This document shows positions 1 to 6,834 of a stretch of DNA of 7,975 bases, one piece after another. Source of the DNA: Eubacteriales bacterium (GTDB lineage: Bacteria > Bacillota_A > Clostridia > Christensenellales > Aristaeellaceae); the NCBI GenBank assembly GCA_028692205.1, contig JAQUXV010000113.1:1-7975 (forward strand). The letters run 5' to 3'. A program made the translations under genes and the position numbers. The notes below the pieces were generated by a model, which saw nothing but the letters and a program-made list of their open reading frames with translations, was not told where the DNA came from and searched no databases. How positions within the stretch are numbered: the stretch's first letter is position 1; every line of letters starts with the position of its first letter.

Positions 1-1574
1 ATCTTTCCGACTACAAACTGTGCGACAACTTTGGCGACATCAAACTTCGTTTTGCCGTCACCAGCGTACCCGCGATTATCGATTGGGAAACCAATGAGTA
101 TGTCAAGTGGATTGAAGACGTGACCAACGTCGATCTTTCCTTCGAGCTCATTCCGTATGACGGCCGCGCGGAAAAACTGGGCCTTCTTCTGGCTTCCGGC
201 GATTACCCGGACGTGTTCCTCTCCGTCGGCATGACCAAGCAGATGATCAGCCGCTATGGCGTCGACGAGCAGATGTTCCTGCCGTTGAACGACCTGATTG
301 AGCAGTACGGCACGTTTACCAAACAGATCTTTGAGCAGTATCCGGGTTCCGAGAACGTGATCACCCAGTTGGACGGCAACATCTACTCGCTCCCCGTCGT
401 TAACGAGTGCTACCACGCCACCGTGCCCACCAAGTTCTGGATGAACCAGACCTGGCTGGACAACCTGGGCCTTTCGCAGCCCACGACGCTGGACGAGCTG
501 TACAATGTGCTGGTCGCTTTCCGCGATCAGGATGCGAACGGCAACGGCGATCCCAGCGATGAAATTCCGCTGGCGGGCGACTATTTCGACGGCTGGTACA
601 CCAACCCCGAGCGCTTCATTATGAACGCGTTCACCTACTACAATCTAGACCTTGACAAAGACGATACCGCTACCTACGAAGCTTTCGGCCTGTACATGAA
701 CGGCGATACCGTAACGACGCCGTTTGCGGATCCCGCGTTCAAAGAAGGCGTTGCCTATGTGGCCAAGCTGGTGAAAGAGGGCCTGATCTACGAAGGTTCC
801 TTCACGCAGGATCTGGCCGGGCTTACCCAGCTGGCTGAATCCGGCCGTCTGGGCGCCGCCAACGGCGGTTATATCCTCTTTGCCAATCTGGGCGGCGACG
901 TATACAAGCAGTATCGCGCCGTGATGCCTGTGACGGGCCCGGAAGGCTATCAGGGAATCATTTCCTTCCCGTACGATTCCGTATCCGGCAACATGTTCAC
1001 CATCTCCGCCGATTGCAAGAACCCCGAAGCCGCTTTCAAAATCGGCGATATGCTGTACTCCTATGCCGCCAGCATGCGCGGTTACTACGGCGTTTATGGC
1101 GACGCCTGGACCGATGCGGACGCCGACGCCGTGGGCATCAACGGTGAACCCGCTCTCTACAAACTGCTGAAGCCGTGGCAGGAAACCGAACCCCAGAACG
1201 ATTGCGTTTTGCAGATGACCATCTCCAAGCGCGATTCCACGTTCCGCCTCGGCGAGCCTTCCGATCCCAATGTCGACCTTTACAGCGCCGCTGGTCTGGA
1301 GACCCTGCTGTATCAGGTGACCAAGGATTACAAACCCTATGCGGACGACAGCAAAGCGCTCCCCACCATCAAGTTTACGGAAGATGAGAACGCCGAGCTT
1401 TCCGTGCTGATGGCAGACCTGTCTACCGCCATCAAAGAAGGCATGCTGGGCTTCTTTACCGGTTCCAAGGATGTAGACACCGAGTTTGATTCCTGGCTGC
1501 AGGACCTTGACAGCAAAGGCTTGAGCCGCCTTACGGAAATCTATCAGAGCGAGTACGACGCGCAGTATAAATAA
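1..1574 (+). CDS. Extracellular solute-binding protein of a sugar ABC transporter, 5' end cut off by the window edge
   Basis: This is a family 1 (LplA/YtcQ-like) substrate-binding lipoprotein that would capture a sugar or oligosaccharide outside the cell and deliver it to an ABC permease. The reading frame is open from position 3 with no stop, so the GTG at 120 is an internal valine codon and not the start; about 523 residues are visible. The missing N-terminus should carry the signal peptide and lipobox. Family hallmarks are the PDVFLS segment near 210-227, the LDGNIYSLPV segment near 370-399, and an acidic loop at 525-563 reading DQDANGNGDPSDE. That loop resembles the EF-hand-like calcium loop common in this family. 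The C-terminal part (AAFKIGDMLYSYAAS, FDSWLQDL) also fits. The gene ends in TAA followed by a terminator-like hairpin, so it is probably the last gene of a transporter operon. The ligand is unknown; a fucose-containing glycan is only suggested by the genes downstream. Confidence 0.9.
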   Translation, partial: LSDYKLCDNFGDIKLRFAVTSVPAIIDWETNEYVKWIEDVTNVDLSFELIPYDGRAEKLGLLLASGDYPDVFLSVGMTKQMISRYGVDEQMFLPLNDLIEQYGTFTKQIFEQYPGSENVITQLDGNIYSLPVVNECYHATVPTKFWMNQTWLDNLGLSQPTTLDELYNVLVAFRDQDANGNGDPSDEIPLAGDYFDGWYTNPERFIMNAFTYYNLDLDKDDTATYEAFGLYMNGDTVTTPFADPAFKEGVAYVAKLVKEGLIYEGSFTQDLAGLTQLAESGRLGAANGGYILFANLGGDVYKQYRAVMPVTGPEGYQGIISFPYDSVSGNMFTISADCKNPEAAFKIGDMLYSYAASMRGYYGVYGDAWTDADADAVGINGEPALYKLLKPWQETEPQNDCVLQMTISKRDSTFRLGEPSDPNVDLYSAAGLETLLYQVTKDYKPYADDSKALPTIKFTEDENAELSVLMADLSTAIKEGMLGFFTGSKDVDTEFDSWLQDLDSKGLSRLTEIYQSEYDAQYK

Positions 1575-1594
1575 CCCTTGACCCTGTAACGGGG

Positions 1595-1640
1595 AAAGCC
1601 GCCGCTTCGGCGAGTTTACAGCCGTTGAAGCGGCGGCTTT
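1595..1640 (+). terminator. Terminator-like hairpin after the solute-binding protein gene
   Basis: A perfect 14-bp inverted repeat has its left arm AAAGCCGCCGCTTC at 1595-1608 and its right arm GAAGCGGCGGCTTT at 1627-1640. It starts 21 bases after the stop codon. The 18-base loop can pair further, GGC (1609-1611) with GCC (1621-1623), leaving a 3-base bulge. The stem ends in TTT and continues CTGCC, so the T-tract is short. The flanking AAA and TTT make the structure symmetric, so it could also stop transcription from the other side. I infer that it separates the transporter operon from the genes downstream. Confidence 0.75.
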
Positions 1641-1652
1641 CTGCCAATGTAT

Positions 1653-1741
1653 CGGCATGCGATGCGCCCACAGCCGTCGCAGCCGCCAACGAATAATAAA
1701 TGGTTTAGGCAAGCCCTGATTTTGGCAGCGCATGAATGCCG
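1653..1741 (+). other. Untranslated gap with an imperfect inverted repeat upstream of the transglutaminase-like gene
   Basis: The gap from the terminator hairpin to the next start codon (1641-1810) has no convincing gene. It holds a two-block inverted repeat: CGGCAT (1653-1658) against ATGCCG (1736-1741), and ATGCGC (1662-1667) against GCGCAT (1728-1733). A small internal loop separates the blocks, and a loop of about 60 bases lies between the arms. If transcribed, it could form a leader structure, but twelve pairs over 89 bases could also arise by chance. No clear promoter pair was found; AATAAT at 1692-1697 resembles a -10 box but has no matching -35. Confidence 0.25.
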
Positions 1742-1810
1742 CGGCGGCGCGAAAGCCTTCAATCAGCGTTTTCCTAAGGTATTTAACAAAAACAGAGTGG
1801 ATGTGTGACA

Positions 1811-4195
1811 ATGAGGATCAGCGAAGCAAGGGAATTTATCCAACGGGCTTTACCTGCATCGGATCAGATCAGCGTTGCGGGCGATGTGATCGATTCGTTC
1901 GCCGCCCATGCCGTTATGCTGCGCAACGATGTGGAATGGTGCAAAAATCTGCCGGAAGATATCTTTCTTGCTTATGTATTGTTCCCGCGTGTGAACAACG
2001 AGCACCTTGAAAGCCATCGTGAGGAGATCTACCGGGAGCTGTTTCCGCGTATACGGGAAATGAGTATGCGGCAGGCCGCGTTGGAGGCCAATTTCTGGTG
2101 TTTCGAAAAAGCGACCTACTGCACGACGGACAACCGGACGGCCAGCGCGAAAACCGTGATTCAAAGGGCCTGCGGGCGCTGCGGCGAAGAATCGACCCTG
2201 CTGGTTTGCGCGCTGCGTGCGGTCGGCATTCCCGCGCGGCAGATCTATGTTCCCCGCTGGGCGCATTGCGACGATAACCATGCCTGGGTGGAAGCCTATG
2301 TGGACGGCGCGTGGCATTATATGGGCGCGTGCGAGCCGGAAACCGAGCTGGACAGCGGCTGGTTTACCTCCGCCGCGTCGCGCGCCATGCTCATCCATAC
2401 GGTTGCCTACGGCGTATGCCCCGCCGGTGAGGAAATGCTTTCGGAGGATCACCATCGCTATATTCTCAACCGCACGAAAGCCTATGCGGAATGCGCGTCG
2501 ATACGGGTTCGGGTACAGAACGACGGAGCGCCGCTGGCCGGCGCGCGCGTAGCGTTTGAGCTGTTCAACGAAGGCGAGCTGGTGCCGCTTTCGACAGTGG
2601 AGACCGATTGCGACGGCTGTATCGTTATCACCGTCGGGCTTGGCGGCCTGCACTTGCAAATTTCCCACGCGAACCGGTTTATTACCGCGGTAATCGACAC
2701 GCGGCAAACGGCTTCCATCGACATTGATTTTGCAAGAATTAAAGATATTCATCATAGCGCCGACGCAATGGAATTGTTTGCGCCGACAGAAACCCGTTTT
2801 AACGTTTCCAAAGAATCCCCCGAATATGAGAAGCGCCTCGCGCAATGCGTTGAGAAACGGATGGACTACACCGCGACCTTTGCGGCGGCGGATGATCTGC
2901 TGGAAAAAGCCAGAGGCAACGCTTCCGTGATCGCAGCCTTTCTGGCCGACGGTTCGGGAAATACCGCGGAAAAGCGCGCGCTGCTGAGCTCGCTTGCGGA
3001 GAAGGACCTTGCGGATGTCACCGCCGAGGTGCTTTACGATGCGCTGGAGGCGGCCCTGCCTTTTTACGGTCGGTACCCTGAAGACGTGTTTGCGGCTTCC
3101 GTGCTTTGCCCGCGCGTGGAATATGAGCATTTGTACCCGGTTCGCCGCGCGATAAAAGCTTATTTTACCGAAAGACGAATTGCTTTCACCGGCGCCGCCG
3201 ATGTGTTTGCATGGGTTTTTCAAAATGTGGCGGATAACGGGCTGAAGCAGCAGCAGGCTGTGCTGCCCGCAAACCCGTATGCGGCGCTGGCGGCAGGGAG
3301 CACGGACCGGCGCACCAAAACGGTGCTGGCAATCAACATCTGCCGTACTTACGGGTATGCCGTAAGGCTGTCGCCGGTTTCGCAGGAGCCGGAACAGTAT
3401 TCGGAAACGGAATATGTGCCGCTGTTCCCGCGGGAAATCCCCACGGCCAATTTAACGCTAAAAAAAGTAACCTCCGCCTCCATGATTCAGCGGGTACACT
3501 ACACGCTGGGTAAATTGGAGAACGGCGCGTATAAAACGCTGTCGCTTCCGCAGGATGCTATTGACGAGGGGAATGCGATTGCGCTTTGCGACGGCGACTA
3601 CCGCCTGCTGACGGGCATCCGGCAGATCGACGGCTCCATTCTGGCGAACGCGGAGTACTTTCAATTAAAGCGGGGAGAGCATAAAACCCTGGCGATGAAC
3701 CTGCCGGACAACCGTATGGAAGGAAAATTGCATCACTTTTCCCTTCCGGCGTTGGCGCTTGAAGGCGTCGCGGGTGAACAGACCGACCTGTCGCAGCTGT
3801 TTGCGAACGGCGGAATCCTGTCGGTCGTGGCCCCCAGCCAGGAGCCGACGGAACATCTGCTGCTGGAATCGGCACAGCTTTGTAAACGGATGATACGGGA
3901 AAACCGCCACTTGCTCTACCTGGTTCGGAGCCGGGCGGACGCGGCGCACCCGACGATTGCCCGCCCGCTGCAAATGCTTGGCGGCAACGCAAGCATCGCC
4001 GTACTGCGGAATACCGATGTGCTGATGCAAATGCGACAGGCTCTGCGTGTAGGCGATTTGCGGCTGCCGTTCTCCGTGGCGGTCAACCGTGACGGCAAAG
4101 CCCTGTTTGCCTTTGCGAACTATAACATCGGCACGATTGAAACTCTGCTGGATATTTTGAAGGCTGATGCGGGCGGAGCGCCGGAGGCAAAATAG
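1811..4195 (+). CDS. Transglutaminase-like domain protein with a duplicated, degenerate second module and a thioredoxin-like C-terminus
   Basis: The protein has 794 residues from ATG 1811, chosen because GAGTGG (1795-1800) sits 10 bases upstream; an in-frame GTG at 1805 would be too close. The N-terminal module (about 30-180) is transglutaminase-like: Cys124 in GRCGEES, LRAVGIPAR, His157 in DNHAWVE, and Glu175 in GACEPE at the usual acidic position. Residues 231-300 look like a carboxypeptidase-regulatory/Ig-like beta domain (NDGAPLAGARV). Residues about 405-540 repeat the first module, but the positions matching Cys124 and His157 are Arg500 and Thr533. A beta-rich stretch follows (545-635). 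Residues 645-794 resemble a TlpA/peroxiredoxin-like thioredoxin fold (LPALALEGV ... LPFSVAVNRDG) with APSQEP where CXXC would be. No signal peptide or membrane segment is visible, so a cytoplasmic location is inferred. Transglutaminase-fold enzymes include proteases and peptide:N-glycanases; the substrate here is unknown. It lies 62 bp upstream of the aldolase gene, same strand, suggesting co-transcription with the fucose genes. Confidence 0.85.
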   Translation: MRISEAREFIQRALPASDQISVAGDVIDSFAAHAVMLRNDVEWCKNLPEDIFLAYVLFPRVNNEHLESHREEIYRELFPRIREMSMRQAALEANFWCFEKATYCTTDNRTASAKTVIQRACGRCGEESTLLVCALRAVGIPARQIYVPRWAHCDDNHAWVEAYVDGAWHYMGACEPETELDSGWFTSAASRAMLIHTVAYGVCPAGEEMLSEDHHRYILNRTKAYAECASIRVRVQNDGAPLAGARVAFELFNEGELVPLSTVETDCDGCIVITVGLGGLHLQISHANRFITAVIDTRQTASIDIDFARIKDIHHSADAMELFAPTETRFNVSKESPEYEKRLAQCVEKRMDYTATFAAADDLLEKARGNASVIAAFLADGSGNTAEKRALLSSLAEKDLADVTAEVLYDALEAALPFYGRYPEDVFAASVLCPRVEYEHLYPVRRAIKAYFTERRIAFTGAADVFAWVFQNVADNGLKQQQAVLPANPYAALAAGSTDRRTKTVLAINICRTYGYAVRLSPVSQEPEQYSETEYVPLFPREIPTANLTLKKVTSASMIQRVHYTLGKLENGAYKTLSLPQDAIDEGNAIALCDGDYRLLTGIRQIDGSILANAEYFQLKRGEHKTLAMNLPDNRMEGKLHHFSLPALALEGVAGEQTDLSQLFANGGILSVVAPSQEPTEHLLLESAQLCKRMIRENRHLLYLVRSRADAAHPTIARPLQMLGGNASIAVLRNTDVLMQMRQALRVGDLRLPFSVAVNRDGKALFAFANYNIGTIETLLDILKADAGGAPEAK

Positions 4196-4242
4196 GTAAT
4201 TATACCCCGTGCAATTGCCATACTGTGGTTACCATAACGTGG

Positions 4243-4250
4243 GAAAGAGG
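4243..4250 (+). promoter_or_regulatory. Ribosome binding site of the aldolase gene
   Basis: GAAAGAGG lies 7 bases before ATG 4258. This sets the start at 4258 rather than at the in-frame GTG at 4225, which has no such site and would add 11 residues absent from the normal family N-terminus. The 62-bp gap upstream shows no convincing promoter or terminator. Confidence 0.75.
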
Positions 4251-4257
4251 GCATAAA

Positions 4258-4983
4258 ATGAATACGATCGAGATAAAGGACCAGATTTGTGATGTCTGCC
4301 ATAAAATGTGGCAGCTTGGCTGGGTGGCGGCAAACGACGGTAACGTTTCGGTTAAGCTTGAGGACGGCACTTTTTGGATCACCCCGTCCGGCATCAGCAA
4401 AAGCTTTATCACGCCGGACAAACTGCTGCGCGTCAACGCGCAGATGGAAGTGCTGGAAGGCCCGGAGGGCAACGTTCCCTCCAGCGAGCTGAAAATGCAT
4501 ATGCGCTGCTACGAAAAGCGCGAGGACGTCGGCGCGGTGGTGCATGCTCACCCTCCGACCGCAACGGGGTACGCGGTTGCCAATATTCCGCTGGACGATT
4601 ATAGCATGATTGAAACGGTAATTGCCATCGGCTCGATTCCCGTTACGCCGTATGGCGCACCCTCCACGTATGAGGTGCCGGACGCTATCGAGCCCTACCT
4701 GCAAAAGCACGATGTGATGCTGTTGCAAAATCACGGCGCACTCACGGTGGGCAAGGACCTGATTACCGCATACTACCGCATGGAAACGCTGGAGCTGTTC
4801 GCCAAAATCAGCTTTACCGCGAAGATGCTTGGCGGCGCGCAGGAGATCAGCCGCCCAAACATTGATAAATTGCTGGACCTTCGGGAGAATTATTACCATG
4901 TCAGCGGGCAGCACCCGGGTTATGTAAAATACGCACCGACAGAGTGCGAGAAGGATCAACCAACCGGTAAGGAGGAGAAATAG
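4258..4983 (+). CDS. fucA: Class II aldolase, probable L-fuculose-1-phosphate aldolase
   Basis: The 241-residue zinc-dependent class II aldolase/adducin-family enzyme is predicted to split L-fuculose-1-phosphate into dihydroxyacetone phosphate and L-lactaldehyde in the cytoplasm. Visible hallmarks are the phosphate-binding GNVSV (28-32) and TPSGISK (42-48), then PSSE with the catalytic acid Glu77. The zinc ligands are His96 and His98 in VVHAHP and His159 in QNHGALTVG. These correspond to Glu73, His92, His94 and His155 of E. coli FucA. It is about 25 residues longer than E. coli FucA (215), mostly as a charged C-terminal tail whose codons hold the ribosome binding site of the next gene. L-rhamnulose-1-phosphate or L-ribulose-5-phosphate would be alternative substrates from the fold alone. 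The adjoining L-fucose isomerase makes fuculose-1-phosphate the best choice. Confidence 0.88.
   Translation: MNTIEIKDQICDVCHKMWQLGWVAANDGNVSVKLEDGTFWITPSGISKSFITPDKLLRVNAQMEVLEGPEGNVPSSELKMHMRCYEKREDVGAVVHAHPPTATGYAVANIPLDDYSMIETVIAIGSIPVTPYGAPSTYEVPDAIEPYLQKHDVMLLQNHGALTVGKDLITAYYRMETLELFAKISFTAKMLGGAQEISRPNIDKLLDLRENYYHVSGQHPGYVKYAPTECEKDQPTGKEEK
4969..4976 (+). promoter_or_regulatory. Ribosome binding site of fucI inside the 3' end of fucA
   Basis: AAGGAGGA lies within the last codons of the aldolase gene, 8 bases before ATG 4985. Stop and start codons are one base apart. This near-perfect Shine-Dalgarno sequence fixes the isomerase start and indicates translation from a shared messenger. 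Confidence 0.85.
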
Positions 4984-4984
4984 A

Positions 4985-6766
4985 ATGTTATACCCGAAAA
5001 TCGGCATTCGCCCTGTGATCGACGGCCGCTGGGGCGGCGTGCGCGAGGGACTGGAAAAGCAAACCATGGGCATGGCCGAGCGTGCGAAAACGCTGCTGGA
5101 AAGCCTGCGGTACCCCGACGGCACGAGCCTTCAGGTGGTAGTGTCGCCCACAACCATCGGCGGCGGCATGGAGGCGGCGCGCTGCGAGGAGTATTTCGCC
5201 ACGCAGAATGTGGTGGCTACCCTGACCGTAACACCCTGCTGGTGCTACGGCATGGAAACGTTCGATATGAACCCCCTGACCATCAAAGCCGTGTGGGGCT
5301 TTAACGGAACCGAGCGCCCCGGCGCGGTTTATCTGGCCGCGGTGCTGGCCGCCTACGCGCAAAAGGGGCTGCCCGCTTTCAGCATTTACGGGCACGACGT
5401 GCAGGATGCGACCGACACCACCATCCCCGACGATGTAAAAGAGAAGATCGTCCGTTTCGGCCGCTGCGCCGTGGCGGTGGGCTGGATGCGAAACAAGGCT
5501 TATGTGAACCTTGGCGGCGTGGCGATGGGCATTATGGGCAGCTACTGCGATACCATGACCTTTCAGAAATACTTCGGCATCCGCGCCGAATGGGTGGATA
5601 TGACGGAAATCCTGCGGCGCATTACCCTGAACATCTACGACCCTGAAGAATACCAAAAGGCGCTGGCGTGGGTGAAGGCGAACTGCCCGGAAGGGTTTGA
5701 CTGCAACGCGGGCAAGAACCTGCCGGAGGTAATCACGCGCTCCAAGGCGGTGCCTGCGGATCAGGATTGGGAATTCATCGTTAAGATGACGCTTATCGTC
5801 CGCGATATTTTCTACGGCAATCCGAAACTGGCGGAATTGGGCTGGTACGAGGAAGCGTTGGGCAAAAACGCCGTTGCGGGCGGTTTTCAGGGCCAGCGCA
5901 ACTGGACGGACTGGCTGCCCAACGCGGACTTTACCGAGAGCATTATGGCCGGCACCTTCGACTGGAACGGCCCCAAAGCGCCCACCCCCTTCGCGACGGA
6001 GAACGATACGCTTAACGGCGTCGCCATGATGCTGGGTTCGCTGGTCTCCCAGACAGCGCCCTGTTTCCACGATGTGCGCACATACTGGAGCCCGGACGCT
6101 GTGCGGCGTGTGACCGGTTGGACGCCCGACGGTTTGGCCGTAAACGGCTTTATCCACCTCATCAACAGCGGCGCGACGGCGCTGGATTGCACCGGCGAAA
6201 GCCGGGACGGGCAGAATCAGCCGTTGATGAAGCCTTTCTGGGACATGACGCAGAAGGATATCGATGCCTGCCTGAAAGCCACCGACTGGTGCCGGGCAAA
6301 CTACGAATACTTCCGTGGCGGCGGATTCTCCAGCCATTTCAAAACGCAGGCGGAGATGCCGGTAACCATGCTGCGCGCCAATATTGTGGAAGGCATCGGC
6401 CCGGTGCTGCAAATCGCCGAAGGCTCCACGGTGGTGCTTCCCGACGAGGTACACCGCACACTGGATGAACGCACCGACCGTACCTGGCCGACCACGTGGT
6501 TCGCCCCGAGGCTGACCGGCGAGGGCGCGTTTAAGGATGTGTACGGCGTTATGGCGAACTGGGGCGCTAACCACGGCGTTACCGTATACGGCCACGTCGG
6601 CGCGGACCTTATCACCCTGTGTTCCATGCTCCGCATCCCTGTGAACATGCACAATGTGCCGGAAGACAAGGTATACCGCCCCCACAGCTGGGCCGCCTTC
6701 GGCACGACGGACGCGCAGGCGGCCGACTATGCGGCCTGCAAACACTACGGTCCGCTCTATCGCTGA
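4985..6766 (+). CDS. fucI: L-fucose isomerase
   Basis: The 593-residue enzyme interconverts L-fucose and L-fuculose (and usually D-arabinose and D-ribulose), the first step of fucose catabolism. It is complete, very near the 591 residues of E. coli FucI, and resembles it along its whole length. It starts with PKIGIRPVIDGR and has TVTPCWCYG, GFNGTERPGAVYLAA and FSIYGHDVQDA in the N-terminal domains. GGFQGQRNWTD and FDWNG follow in the middle, with PTTWFAPRLTG and MANWGANHG near the end. The metal (Mn2+) ligands known from E. coli as Glu337, Asp361 and His528 are present as Glu339 (ATEND), Asp363 (FHDVRTYW) and His530 (GANHG), all shifted by two. The E. coli enzyme is a homohexamer. It is preceded by a strong ribosome binding site and is one base from the aldolase gene. 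A hairpin follows the stop codon. Confidence 0.97.
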   Translation: MLYPKIGIRPVIDGRWGGVREGLEKQTMGMAERAKTLLESLRYPDGTSLQVVVSPTTIGGGMEAARCEEYFATQNVVATLTVTPCWCYGMETFDMNPLTIKAVWGFNGTERPGAVYLAAVLAAYAQKGLPAFSIYGHDVQDATDTTIPDDVKEKIVRFGRCAVAVGWMRNKAYVNLGGVAMGIMGSYCDTMTFQKYFGIRAEWVDMTEILRRITLNIYDPEEYQKALAWVKANCPEGFDCNAGKNLPEVITRSKAVPADQDWEFIVKMTLIVRDIFYGNPKLAELGWYEEALGKNAVAGGFQGQRNWTDWLPNADFTESIMAGTFDWNGPKAPTPFATENDTLNGVAMMLGSLVSQTAPCFHDVRTYWSPDAVRRVTGWTPDGLAVNGFIHLINSGATALDCTGESRDGQNQPLMKPFWDMTQKDIDACLKATDWCRANYEYFRGGGFSSHFKTQAEMPVTMLRANIVEGIGPVLQIAEGSTVVLPDEVHRTLDERTDRTWPTTWFAPRLTGEGAFKDVYGVMANWGANHGVTVYGHVGADLITLCSMLRIPVNMHNVPEDKVYRPHSWAAFGTTDAQAADYAACKHYGPLYR

Positions 6767-6788
6767 GCATAGGTTTAATAATCGATAG

Positions 6789-6819
6789 CGTACCGCCATT
6801 TTTGGCGGTACGGCTTTTT
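6789..6819 (+). terminator. Intrinsic-terminator-like hairpin between fucI and the kinase gene
   Basis: A perfect 10-bp stem has CGTACCGCCA (6789-6798) and TGGCGGTACG (6803-6812) closing a TTTT loop. GC and a run of five T (6815-6819) follow. It begins 23 bases after the fucI stop and ends 15 bases before the kinase start. This has the form of a Rho-independent terminator, yet the next gene belongs to the same pathway and no separate promoter is evident. Partial termination or an RNA-processing/stability role is therefore as likely as full stop. Confidence 0.75.
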
Positions 6820-6821
6820 CC

Positions 6822-6828
6822 GGGAGGG
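6822..6828 (+). promoter_or_regulatory. Ribosome binding site of the kinase gene
   Basis: GGGAGGG lies 6 bases before ATG 6835 and directly after the T-run of the hairpin. It supports this start; the protein then begins with the family's nucleotide-binding motif within ten residues. Confidence 0.8.
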
Positions 6829-6834
6829 TTTTAA

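Noticed and set aside
120..122. GTG at 120 as the start of the solute-binding protein
   Set aside because: The same frame is open and protein-like from position 3, no ribosome binding site precedes 120, and starting there would remove the first strand of the family fold and the secretion signal.
1760..1775. Possible CcpA (cre) operator around AGCGTTTTCC
   Set aside because: The right half fits, but about five informative positions disagree, including the leading TG; too weak to report as a site.
1732..2010. A 92-codon plus-strand frame overlapping the start of the transglutaminase-like gene
   Set aside because: It runs out of frame into the real gene, has no ribosome binding site at its start and resembles nothing.
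1850..3223. A 457-codon minus-strand open frame, with similar long ones at 645-1811 and 4120-5124
   Set aside because: All are antisense to well-supported plus-strand genes, have biased shadow-like composition and show no motifs or credible ribosome binding sites.
4196..4257. Promoter or operator in the gap before fucA: GCAATTGC palindrome at 4211-4218 and a TTGCCA -35-like box at 4216-4221
   Set aside because: No -10 box lies at a suitable distance, and an 8-base palindrome is expected by chance; read-through from the upstream gene is the simpler reading.
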